Shown: piece by piece, positions 44,768-54,572 of the stretch | Numbering within the stretch: position 1 is the first letter of the stretch | How the letters are laid out: each line of letters opens with the position of its first letter | Assembly: GCA_037157565.1 (NCBI GenBank) | Contig: JAZHRO010000063.1 | Span: forward strand, 88,936,001-89,000,000 | DNA length: 64,000 bases | Direction of reading: 5' to 3' | Origin: Thalassia testudinum | Lineage: Eukaryota; Streptophyta; Magnoliopsida; Alismatales; Hydrocharitaceae | The notes under the pieces: model-generated | Told to the model about the DNA's origin: nothing | Databases searched by the model: none | Seen by the model: only the letters and a program-made list of their open reading frames with translations | Made by a program: the position numbers and the translations under genes

Positions 44768-45697
44768 CTCCCTCCTGTGCCTCAGATAGCACAGCAAAAA
44801 TGATAACGGGAAGCGTATCATTGGCACCCAGGAAGACATACTTGAGAGTGTTAGGGAGGGGTTTCAACTCAAGGTCTAGGGCTTGTATGGTTGAGGGTTT
44901 CATAATAGATGTCCCCATCTCAGGTAGCAGATCTACCTTGGGCAGAGATGATGGGGAAAGAGACTCAGCAGAAACACCCAACAACTCCTCAAGTTCTAGT
45001 GTATCCCCTTCACATTCCTCCAAGAGATGGGAATGCTCATTTAGCATGACATGCTGAAGGGGGTCATCACATAGCATTGCAGGGGTTGTCTCTTCAATTA
45101 GGTCATCTATCACCTCAACTTGAGAACAATCCTCAAGCCTGGCTTGTTTGTAAGCATCAAACACATTAAGCCGGATTTTCTTGTTCCCAAAGCCCATTTT
45201 CAATGCCCCAGTATTGCAATTGATTGAAGCATGCGAAGTTGCAAGGAAGGGACAGCCCAAAATGATGGAGGGCTTGGTTGGCTTGTTGGTAGGGTCAGTG
45301 TCCAAAACTACGAAGTCAATGGGGAAGAAAAAATCCTCCACTCTCATGAGGACATCTTCCAAAATTCCCCACGGTGTCTTAAGTGATCGATCAGCAACTT
45401 GGAGGATTACCGGGCTAGGCTTCAGATTGCCTCCCCCAAGTTGTTCATACATGAAGCTCGGAAGGATGTTCACCCCCGCACCCAGATCAACTAGAGCCTC
45501 ATCAATCTGTAAGTCACCAATAACCACTGAGATGTATGGGGCTCCTAGGTCCTTAAGTTTTGGGGGTGTGCCATGTTGAATAATTGGGCTAATAGAATCA
45601 GGCAGGACAACTTTTCACTGGATCTGTTTCCTAGATTGCCACCTTTTCGTGCACAGGTCCTTTAAGAAGCGGGCATAAGATGGAATCTGCCTGATAC
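44613..45697 (-). pseudogene. pol: E4 gag C-terminus, protease and PR-RT linker
   Basis: On the minus strand from 45697: RQIPSYARFLKDLC (gag end), a stop, and after a shift the open 304-codon stretch from 45527. The latter holds the protease loop EALVDLGAGVNILP, VADRSLKTPWG and IILGCPFLATSHASINC. An acidic linker follows (EECEGDTLELEELLG), then AIGWSIADIKGI and MHHIYTDESIKPF, the standard lead into Athila RT. The ORF ends in the first unit of the 145-bp duplication. The 45697 end is the junction with the inverted LTR scar; the rest of gag is deleted. Confidence 0.85.
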
Positions 45698-45770
45698 GCA
45701 TTATTTTTCTGATAAACATCATCTCTAAAAAGTGAAAAATCCTATCGATCAAATGGTGCCATTGCCAAAA
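45698..45770 (+). mobile_element. E4: inverted LTR-end plus primer-site scar
   Basis: Bases 45698-45751 are the first ~54 bp of the E4 LTR (cf. 25744-25797) in opposite orientation, ending CCTATCGATCA. Then comes AA and TGGTGCCATTGCC (45754-45766), a primer-binding site reading on the plus strand, while the element reads on the minus strand. The LTR resumes at 45771 in the normal orientation at the point equivalent to 26188. So the LTR/primer junction was flipped, with about 0.45 kb of LTR and the leader plus most of gag lost. Confidence 0.75.
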
Positions 45771-46859
45771 AAGCACGATTGATGGTGCGAAGCTCGGAAA
45801 AGGTCAACCGGAGTAAGGCCTTCGCGGTGGTGGTGGCGACGAGTTGCAAGATGGCCTGGGTTGACTAGACAGAGGAGGGAAGCGACGGCGGTGGTGGCTG
45901 TCGCTACTGCTCTTGCACGCTCTACTGCTGGAGGGCATGCGGTGGTGGTTGCGAGGAGCGCTGGAATAGCATGCACTCTACGCGCGTGGCTGGAGGTGAG
46001 GACCAGTGGTTGCAAGGAGGGCCCGCTCTGCTGCTAGAGGGCATGCGGCGAGTGCTACGGGTAGAGGTGCAGCGAGGGAGGCATAGGCAGAGGTGCGCAG
46101 GCAGAGGTGTGCACGCAGAGGGGCAGGTGCGGGAATGGAGCTGGAGGGCGGCTGCTGCAAGTGTGCAGCAGGGGCTGAGGTGTTGGGGTGGTCGTGCGCT
46201 GAGCTACTGGCGAGCGTGCGCCTGCAGCGGTGGAGGTGCAGCACGTGCATGCGGGCTGCTATAAGAGGCAGGCACACAGAGGGTGCTGGAGGGTTGAGGA
46301 GTTGATGAAGAAGCACGGTGATGTAGGGACTCTTATTGGCAGTGTGGCCTATCACACCATATGCCCACAATGATGGAGTCGCGCTGCCGTAGTTGAGGCC
46401 GGTGGTGAGGGGTAGATGAGAAACTAGGTTCTCTACACAGTGAGGAAATGGGTGGTGGCCTCCTCTGAATGGCAGCCCTTCCTCCTCTTTTGTAGCCACT
46501 GCTACAAAAATTTTGAAATTCAAACAGGCCACCGTCGAGTGAATGTGCAGGAGGAGGTGGAGACGTAGTGGTTACCCTACAAAAAGGAGAGAAGAAAAAA
46601 TAATAAAATAATTAGGATTATTTATACATAACTCCTTAACTTCTATGTTAATTAAAAAAATGAATGTATTACACCTAATTAATTAACTAATCAAATGTAT
46701 GCAATCTTAGGCTAATTCTAAATGCATTTAGATATGGATGTCACACATGAATTATCACCTTAAGATAAAAATATCCTAATGTATGCTATCTAAATGTTAA
46801 AATTAACTTAATGTCGAGGCACTTAAATACTTAAATAGCCCACAAATATAGGCTAATCA
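45771..46859 (-). mobile_element. E4 5' LTR, partial
   Basis: It matches 26188-27271 and ends GGCTAATCA, followed by TSD ATACG. The missing 445 bp are next to the inverted scar. ORFs here are GC-driven and differ from those in the 3' LTR. Confidence 0.82.
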
Positions 46860-46864
46860 ATACG

Positions 46865-47640
46865 CATCATTGCGTAGTCCCTCAATCTCGCTTAATTGCA
46901 ACTAGCGGTGTATTCCAGCCTTCACTAGATCCAGATTGCACTTCCGTACTGCCCAATAAGCCTTGTGCTCCAACTCAATGGGAAGGTGACATGCCTTACC
47001 GTACACTAATCTGAAGGGAGACATGCCTAATTGGGTTTTGTGGGTGGTCCTATAGGTCCACAAGGCTTCTAGAAGGCGAGTAGACCAATCTTTTCTATCA
47101 GGCCGAAGAGTGACCTGAAGGATCTTTTTGATTTTTTGATTTGACAGTTCTACCAGTCCATTAGTCTAGGGGTGGTAAGGAGTCGAAATATGATGCGACA
47201 CTCTATACTTTTTCATCAGGAACTGGAAGTGCACTTTGGTAAAATGAGACCTGCCATCGTTGATGATGGCCTTAGGAACCCCAAATATGGTAAAGATGTT
47301 CTCTTGGATAAATCGAAGAACTTTATGATGGCTAGTTCTCGTGGAGATGGCTTCGATCCACTTAGAGACATAACCAACAGCGTGTAGAATGAATTCGAAG
47401 CCATTAGATCTGGGAAAGGGTCCCATGAAATCAATTCCCCATATGTCAAAGATTTTGCACACATTAATCGGGTTAAAGGGCATCATATCCCGCGTGCCCA
47501 TGCTACCGAGGGTCTGACAACGAGCGCATGCCCTACAATACGTCTGTGCATCTTTGAACAAAGTGGGCCAAAAGAACCCACACTAGAGAATTTTCGCTGC
47601 AGTTTTACGCTTAGAGAAATGGCCACTGCAAGCCTGGTCG
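46865..47640 (-). pseudogene. pol: E2 integrase, main part
   Basis: The frame runs from the zinc-finger remnant (CRACARCQTLG, CxxC kept) through WGIDFMGPFP (first Asp), GVPKAIINDGRSHF (second Asp) and HHISTPYHP-stop-TNGLVELSNQKIKK (catalytic Glu in VELSN). Then come [31 protein letters not shown] and LQLSEIEGLRNDAY, where E4 is inserted. The stop at 47166 is TAG where relatives have CAG (Gln). All three catalytic residues are visible. The chain continues at 25738. Confidence 0.86.
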
Positions 47641-47696
47641 TGATAGAATGACATTACATCATTAACCTCGTCGTCAGGAATGCATCTCCAGATCAC

Positions 47697-48330
47697 CTAA
47701 TCATTGCCAATGTAGAAAAGGTATGGCTCCTCCCAAATGTAGTACTTAGCCTCGACAATCAATTTGTCTCGCCTGGAAATTGCCCAATCTAGTAGAACTT
47801 TCCCCATAACCAAGTAGTTTAAAATATCAGCAAACCATGGGAGATTGTGAATGGCTAGCAGGTGCTCGTCCAGAAAATGATCAGTGATTGGACCAGATGG
47901 GTCGATGACGGAAGAAGGAAGATGGGACAAGTGATCAGCTACCATGTTATGTTTTCCGGCTTTATCGTGAATTTTGAGATCGAATTCTTGCAACAGTAAG
48001 ATCTAGCAGATAAGTCGAGGTTTCACGTCCTTCTTCGCAAGGAGGTGCCTCACTACAGTGTGATCTGAGTATATGATAACACAAGAACCAAAAAGATATG
48101 ATCTGAATTTTTCCAGGTCAAATACTATGGCTAGCAGCTCTTTCTTTGTAACAGCATAGTTACGCTGAGCCTCATCAAGTGTCTTGCTAGCATAGTAGAT
48201 GACCACAGGTTTCCCGTCTATTTTCTACCCAAGTACCGCCCCTACAGCATAATTAGATGCATCGCACATGATCTCAAAGGGTTGAGACCAATCATGGGAC
48301 TACAGGATAGGTGCTTGGGTAACTCAATCA
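47697..48330 (-). pseudogene. pol: E2 RNase H and linker
   Basis: In order: PFEIMCDASNYAVGAVLG-stop (first Asp), VVIYYASKTLDEAQRNYAVT, KKELLAIVFDLEKFRSYLFG (Glu), IIYSDHTVVRHLLAKKD (Asp), a TAG at 48003 where relatives have Trp, and LLLQEFDLKIHDKAGKHN, MVADHLSHLP (last Asp). The linker to IN follows (YIWEEPYLF). Same frame as IN; RT lies in another frame, so a shift sits near 48400-48530. Confidence 0.84.
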
Positions 48331-48534
48331 CACAGGATCTCAAATGCCTGAGCACACTCCTTGGAGATTTCAAAGGGGACATCCTTAGATAGAAGATTAG
48401 TTAAGGGCGCACAATTTTCAAAAAATCAACAATGAATCGACTGTAAAAATCGACGTGCCCCAGAAAGGATCTGATGTCTTTGACCGACTAGGCACAGAGA
48501 CTTTGGAAATCAGATTCACCTTGGCTCAATCAAC

Positions 48535-49311
48535 CTAGATGTCTTTTTCAAAGATAAGATGTCTCAGGACAATTCCCTCGGGTACCTTGAAGTGGCTCTT
48601 TTCCCAAGAAAGAATCAAGTTCACGTCAATGCATTGGCTGAGGATTTGGACCAAGTGCAGGAGGCAATCATCAAATGATTCACCAAATACCGAGAAGTCA
48701 TCCATGAAGACTTCAAGGTATTCACCTAACATATCTGACAATATGGCAAGCATGCACCACTGAAAAGTGGTGGGTGCATTGCAGAGACCGAATAGCATCC
48801 TTCGGAATGCACATGTTCCGAAAGGGTAGGTGAAGGTGGTCTTCTCTTGGTCCTCGAGATGGATTACGACCTGATTATAACTGGAATACCCATCCAAAAA
48901 GTAGAAGAATTGGTTTCCCACTACTTTCTCGAGAATCTGATCAATGAACGGTAGTGGGAAATGATCCTTCTTTGTGGAGGAATTGAGTCTTCTATAATCA
49001 ATGTAGACTCTCCATGAGTTTGCTATACGGGTCGGTATGGTTTCTTCAGTTTCAGTCGTGATGACGGTGAGCCCTACCTTCTTAGGCACAACTTGGATTG
49101 GGCTCACCCACCGACTGTCGGAGATCAAGTAGATGATCCCTACATCTAACCACTTGATGATCTCCTTTTTCACGACATCCTGCATGTTTGGATTTAGGAA
49201 TCTCTGTATTTCATGGGATGGTCGTGAGCCCTCTTCAGTGTATATGTGATGTGTGCAATATGAAGGGCTGATACCAGTCAGATCATCGAGAGTCCATCCA
49301 ATGGCTCTCAA
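48535..49311 (-). pseudogene. pol: E2 reverse transcriptase, 258-codon open core
   Basis: It opens in the linker (IGWTLDDLTGISPSYCTHHI), then VVKKEIIKWLDVGIIYLI, WVSPIQVVPKK, WRVYIDYRRLNSSTKKD, FFYFLDGYSSYNQVV (catalytic Asp), FGLCNAPTTFQWCM, VFMDDFSVFGESF (FxDD pair) and SWEKSHFKVPEGIVL. It ends at TAG 48535 (FEKDI-stop). All RT motifs up to the thumb are continuous and could fold, but PR and RNase H lie in other frames. This is the best preserved pol domain in the window. Confidence 0.88.
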
Positions 49312-49710
49312 ATGCTGCCAGAGAATGGAAATCAGGCATGTTTCCTAATCAGGTGTGAGTTGGGAGTTGATAATCACAGGAAATATCTGATTGGAAACCA
49401 AAAGGTCGTATTTGAGATGATCGAAAAGAGGCTTTAATTCCATTATTGGGTTGTCAGCAGCAGTGGGTGGTTCAGGGTGGGTGTCGGGAGCAAAGGGAGG
49501 AGCTATGAGTGCGTCTAGGTTGAATTTAGACTCCTCTAATTATGGGTTTTGATCTTCTTGTGGTTGATCAGAAATAGTCTGGTTTTCCTCGATACATAAG
49601 TCAACCGCAACCTCGATGTTGCAAATCTGTTCTATAACTCTGCAATTAATTCCTTGTTGGGCCTTAAAGATGTTGATCTTTAGTGTCTTGCTCCCAAATT
49701 TTAATTCAAT
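49312..49710 (-). other. pol: E2 PR-RT linker
   Basis: Acidic linker between protease and RT, with several stops. It contains minus-strand coding remnants (LTPDWETCLISILWQHL-like and EVAVDLCIEENQTIS-like phrases). No separate gene. Confidence 0.5.
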
Positions 49711-50411
49711 TTAGCCCTCCTCACAATTGATATTAGCCCTGGCAATGGCCAGAAAGGGTCTCCCTAGTATGATCAGTGTATTCTTCACATTCTCAGGAGC
49801 GTCCATGTCTAAGACAGTGAAATCCACTGGAAAATAGAAGTCATGTACCCTAACTATGACATCCTCCAGAATTCCTTTTGGTGACTTAATAGATCGGTCG
49901 ACTAGCTGCAAAGTCATTTCAGTCAATTTAAGCTCATATTCCTCGAAGTAGTCAAGTAGGGATGTAGGTATAAAATTTATGGAGGCTCCTACGTCCAATA
50001 AAGCTTGGTCTAATTGTATATCACCGATTTCACAGGAGATTAGAGGGGTGCCTGGGCTTTTGCCTTAGGTGGGAGTTTGCTCAAAATGACGGAGCTGGCT
50101 TGCTCTGACAGTACGATAGGGTTCCTACCTTTGGTTCGCGGCTTACGCTTAGGTGTACACATGCCTTTCAGAAATTGTGCGTAAGCTAGTACGTGGTGTA
50201 TCGCATCCATCAAGGGGATGTTTATATGGACCTACTCAAAGAGCCTAACCAGGTCCTCCTCAGGAGCCACGGGTTTGGCTGTCCCTTTTCCCATTGTCAA
50301 GGCCTCGGGAAATGGAACCTTAGATGGTTCCTCTAGAATTGGCTAAGGTTCTTGATCTGGGACCGGTGTGTCCTGGATGACCAATCTAGGGTTAGGGTTT
50401 GTATTACTAGG
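49711..50411 (-). pseudogene. pol: E2 gag C-terminus and protease
   Basis: From the E6 junction at 50411: PNPRLVIQDTPVPDQEP-stop, VPFPEALTMGKG, HHVLAYAQFLKGMCTPKRK, VLSEQASSVILSKLPPK. A shift near 50050 is followed by ALLDVGASINFIPTSLL, VDRSIKTPKG-like residues (VDRSIKSPKG), and IILGRPFLAIARANINCEEG. The active-site loop reads DVGAS, whereas E1, E4 and E5 have DLGA or DLGS. The chain continues gag of 60039-61922 once E6 is excised at CTAGG/CCAGG. Confidence 0.84.
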
Positions 50412-51171
50412 TGTTGGGAGGTCGTAGATCACATTTTTGATAAAAGTGTCGTAGTATAGTTGTGAAATACGATCCAACAAAGATATTGTTTTGAAAATAA
50501 CGAGACTTTGAGTCCTGGTCGTTCGTCTCTGGGAGGCGTTGTTTTTGTTTTTGAAATCGATCTAAAAGCTGCTCTACTTTATTTAAACGACATGCTTGAG
50601 CGTAATATATAGGCGGTTAAAGAGCAGGCACTTAAATCACTCAAATATGATAATCATTCAGCTCAAGTTGATTTCAAACACATAAGAGATATATATATAA
50701 AATGAAATTTCATTCATCATGGGAGAGTTGTTGCACAAGGAAATCTAGAGGAAAGCTTATACATGAATGCTTAAAATTAAATCTAACTACCAGAAAACGA
50801 TTGCATACAAGAATCAACGGGGGGATTTTGCATGCATCATTGGGGGAGAAGTAAGACTACTCTACTAAGCAGTAAATGAAAGCAATAAAAATTATGAAGA
50901 GCATGATTTAAAGCTAGAAGAATAGAGGGCATTCAGGGGTGGTCCCCGACGGCCTTGGAGTGGTCGAGAGAAGGAGGGGTGGCCAATGGAACTTAGGCCG
51001 GCCCTTGGAGAGAGGTAGGGTTGATCCAGCATCCCGGCATGGTGTCCTCCATGGTGGTGGTAGTGAGCTCGTGGAGGTGGAGTGACTATCTAAGTGGAGG
51101 TGGCGTGAATGGCACCAATGGAGTGCAATTGCCAAGGAAGTGAATGGGTGCCAATGGCCACCCATGGGGTC

Positions 51172-51181
51172 TTTTTATAGA
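51172..51181 (-). promoter_or_regulatory. TATA box of the E6 LTR (copy 1)
   Basis: The minus strand reads TCTATAAAAAGACCCC. The same site is at about 58653-58662 in the other LTR. The GACGTC cluster lies about 0.7 kb upstream in element orientation. Confidence 0.65.
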
Positions 51182-51884
51182 CCCAATGGAAGCTCTCTAG
51201 AGAATTATGGAATTCTCTAGAGAGGCCTATGGTGGGAGCTCATGGGAGAGTGAGAGAGAGAGGGTGGATGGTGGTTTTTAGATCCACCAAATGTGGATCT
51301 AAAAATTGAATGGCTCTTGGTTGCTATTTTTGGCAACCAAGGCAACCGCACATGGTAGAGAGTTCTAGAGAACTCTAGGCTAGATATTTTCGTGTGGATG
51401 GTGTGTGTGGGTGTGTGTGGGTCGAAACTTAGGTGGCTAGGTTGATTAGGTTGGGTTCTAATGGGTTTAGGTCAAGGTAGGTCTCAAATCAGGGTTATAA
51501 ACCCTAATTCACTAAGGTAAAGTGCAATTAAACTTAATACAAGTTTAATTGGGTGTGTGGAAACTTAATTGAGAGTAAAACAACTCAATTAAGTCAGGTC
51601 TAGGTCAATTGGACTCTCACTGAGTCCAATTGGACAGTGTGTGCTGAGATGAGGGCTCAATTGGACTCAATGAGTCCAATTGAATAGGCTGATGGAATTG
51701 ACTAAGATCCAAGTCAATTAGGTTTAGTGAGGACCTAATTAGGTCCTTAGGGAGGTCTAGAGGTGATGTACTAGGGTTAGGGCACCTTAATTTAGGTTCC
51801 TATGGGGTTGGAATTGGGTTTATGGACCTAGAGATCCAAGATCAAGGCTTAAATCTCAAAACAGGAATTGGAGAGTAGTATCAG

Positions 51885-52110
51885 ACGTCTTATACTCAAA
51901 AATCAGAAGTCCAGACTTGTTGTCTGGACGTCCAATCAGAGTCAGGAAGGATTTCGAGTTTTGTTTTGGGTATTCTGCAGAAATTGGACGTCTGACAAAG
52001 TGTCTGGACATCCAATAACACTGCAGAAGTGGGTTTGAAGTGTGCGAGAGTTGGCCAAGGGTCCTGGACGTCTTAAAACTTATCTGGACGTCGAAAGAAG
52101 GGATGGAACT
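51885..52110 (-). repeat. GACGTC motif cluster in U3 of E6
   Basis: Five exact GACGTC sites, in CAGACGTCT, GGACGTCCA, GGACGTCTG, GGACGTCTT and GGACGTCGA contexts, plus near matches (AGAAGTCC, GGACATCC). In the partner LTR (59360-59580) several of the same sites read GATGTC, GACATC or GACGCC, which points to decay at the central CG. Confidence 0.8.
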
Positions 52111-52552
52111 AGAGTTTTAGGGCTTCCTAGGGTGTTGTGACCTAATCTAAGGGTGGCTAAGGCTTGGGGAAGTCTCTAGGCTATCCTAGGGCTGGGATGG
52201 ACCTAAGCTCTTAACATTTTACTACTTTATTTCTACTTAATAGAATATAAAACCTTTAACCCCCTTACATTATTATTCCTACATCTAAACTACGTCTTCT
52301 ACTCCAGCTCTGCCACAACTCCCGTTATTTTAGATCCAGCTTCAGATCCTGCTCCAGATCCAGCTCCAGATCAGCTTATTGCCTACAATCGACATAATAC
52401 ACTTAATTAGCACATTATAACATTATTTTATGCATAGCTAAAGGAAAGCAGTAAAGATGCAGATAATGAGTATGCATGCATGAATAATCCTAACTTATGC
52501 TAAGTCTTAGCTTAATTTAGGTCAATTATGACCTATGATTGCTGCGCAATCA

Positions 52553-52596
52553 TACCCCCATGCCTAAATCTTGCTAGTCCCTAGCAAATGCAAGAC
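52553..52596 (-). promoter_or_regulatory. E6 polypurine tract
   Basis: The minus strand reads GCTAGGGACTAGCAAGATTT, then AGGCATGGGGGTA, then the LTR start TGATTGC. Confidence 0.8.
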
Positions 52597-54305
52597 TAAA
52601 TTATTTACAGCAAGGGTCCCTAAGGGACTGGTTATTTTATCAAGTGTTTGCATAGAGATTTTTCTCCCTTTTGTTTTCATCCTATGCTCTACAAATCCAG
52701 ACAATCGTGAAGGTGCAGCTATGTAGCTTTTGCAACGGATTCGAGTGAAAACTAATACACCTCTAAAGCCTGTACTTGACCCCTATTAAAAATTCTAGCG
52801 GGATAGGCGGATTTCTTCCCTCAGGGTATTCAAGATATTTTATGAATTCCACCCTGGCTTTAGGCTTAGGTAGAGAATCTTTGAGGGAAAGGATTGTATA
52901 TTTGGTGGCTCATTCTCACTTGGTGCTACATAGAGACTAATACTACAGAATCCAGATTCCCGAATTACTAAGTAACTCAACTCAGAGAAAGATGAGAAAA
53001 ACTATGTTCCCTTTTGATTCCTTTGTATTCATTCTCTCTTGCTCTTTTTCTTTCTTTTTCTTAGATCTCACAACCTCACCAGATTCACACATAGGATCTG
53101 TATTTGGTGGTCTCAGTAGGCATTAACACTTTAATTGAGTTCTCATAACCCTAACACTAAGTCGGGATTGCTCAGTCAGTATTTGGGCAGTTAGAAACAC
53201 AAGAAAAATAGGTTAAGGCCATATTTGGTGGAGCTCAATTTTATTTGGTGGTATTGCCTCAATGAAATAAACACTAAATATTCATTCTTTGCTTTTTCTT
53301 CTTTTTCTAATTTTTTTTTTCAGTTTTTCTTTCTTTTCATCATTCTTTTTCTTTTTCTCATTTTTTTTTATTTTTTATTTTTTTTCAGCATAACACAACT
53401 GGCATACATCCATGAACTTTATTGAGGAGGCATTATTAGGGATTGGTGGTACTCAAGAGACACTGGGTGATTTATTTGGTGGAAGTGCCTACTCACGGCA
53501 CCGGGAGAAAAGGATAGGACGGTGTATTTCTGACCTTGACATCAGTACCCTCCTTTAGCTGAGGATTCCGTAAAGAATGGTCATAACCATCCACCTTAGC
53601 CCTAGTTTTATGAAAACTCACTCTCCACGTATTTGCCTTATTCGATGGCTCTCACAATTTCGCACAAAATGCATATGCAGGAACCGAGAGCGAAAATTAT
53701 GTCTAATCTCAGAGCATCATTACCTAATTATCTAGGATTCCAGATTCCTTGCACTAATATTAGAGCACCAATACACTCTACTCTCTGACACTATTTAGTG
53801 GATTTTTGGAAGAAAATCAGCCTGACTCCTACAATACTGTCCAGGGGTTCAGGAAAAGAAGCACTGCTTCTTCTCGACAGACTGAAGATGTTTATCAGCC
53901 TTCACCGTGAATCCATTGCAAATTCTACATGTGTGTGAAAGGTTGTACTGGATTCCAGATTACAGGAATCAACTAAAGGATAAAATTCCTAATGCATTCT
54001 CTTAATAAAATAATCTTATTCATGAATGCAATATCTATATATGCTATAAACATGTAACCTCATATAATTTGTACTTCGTGAATTTCCCGTATCGGGTTAC
54101 AATCAGCTTGACCCTAAATTTAGAACAAAAGGTGAGCGGTTGAGTCGGAATTGGTTATTATGAATGATTTCTAGCTCCAATGCGAGCATTGGAGGTGGAG
54201 TCGGTTGTTCTTTTATTTAAGGTCCTAAAGTACATTTTGCATGCAACTCTGAGGTTTTCCTATGTGTTGGCAAAAAAATTTTTTTTTTTTAGTTTTTCTG
54301 TATCT
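52597..54305 (-). repeat. E6 3' spacer with five CCACCAAATA boxes
   Basis: On the plus strand exact TATTTGGTGG occurs at 52899, 53101, 53222, 53242 and 53473, with a variant TATTTAGTGG at 53791. This is the element-strand CCACCAAATA also seen in E5, in a colinear order (the close pair at 53222/53242 matches the E5 pair at 40938/40958). T-rich runs at 53280-53390. No gene. Confidence 0.8.
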
Positions 54306-54341
54306 ATCCCCCATGCCTAAGTTCTTGCATGTCCTCATGCA
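54306..54341 (-). promoter_or_regulatory. E6 first (internal) polypurine-like G tract
   Basis: The minus strand reads CATGAGGACATGCAAGAACT, then TAGGCATGGGGGATAG, about 1.75 kb before the true PPT. Confidence 0.6.
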
Positions 54342-54572
54342 TGAATGTAAAAGAAAATAAATGCTGCAAGGAGAGAATGGGTAGAAATCACCTGTAATTG
54401 CTCCTGAAATTATATTCAGCACCGGCCAACCTATTAATATGCAATATAAAAGGGAAATATGCTAAAACAAAACTATGCTATGTATAAAAATGGTTATATA
54501 TAAATGATGGTGGAATGTAGGGCGAATGGTATCTATATGTGCTAAGTTTAACGCCTCCAGCTGGGTGAGCGC

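Larger units (their letters stand above)
25744..46859 (-). mobile_element. E4: autonomous-type Athila/Tat element inserted in the E2 integrase; hosts E5
   Basis: TSDs are ATATG (25739-25743) and ATACG (46860-46864), a C-to-T difference. Order on the minus strand: partial 5' LTR (46859-45771), inverted LTR/primer scar, PR (45697-44613), RT (44470-43640), [E5], RNase H (30329-29854), IN (29660-28536), first G tract, spacer, PPT, 3' LTR (27271-25744). The leader and most of gag are deleted next to the scar. Coding parts are broken but every pol domain can be recognised. Confidence 0.85.
50412..52552 (-). mobile_element. E6 3' LTR (2141 bp)
   Basis: It starts TGTTGGGAGGTCG and ends TGCGCAATCA in plus orientation, pairing with 57897-60033. 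The terminus TGATTGCGCAGCAATCA (52536-52552) is a hairpin. A TATA box (minus: CTATAAAAAG) lies at 51172-51181. The GACGTC cluster is at 51885-52110. An 83-codon minus ORF (51165-50914) is identical in protein to that of the other LTR. Confidence 0.9.

Noticed and set aside
46093..46305. ORFs on both strands of the E4 5' LTR
   Set aside because: Compositional; the 3' LTR copy (26175-26928) encodes different chains.
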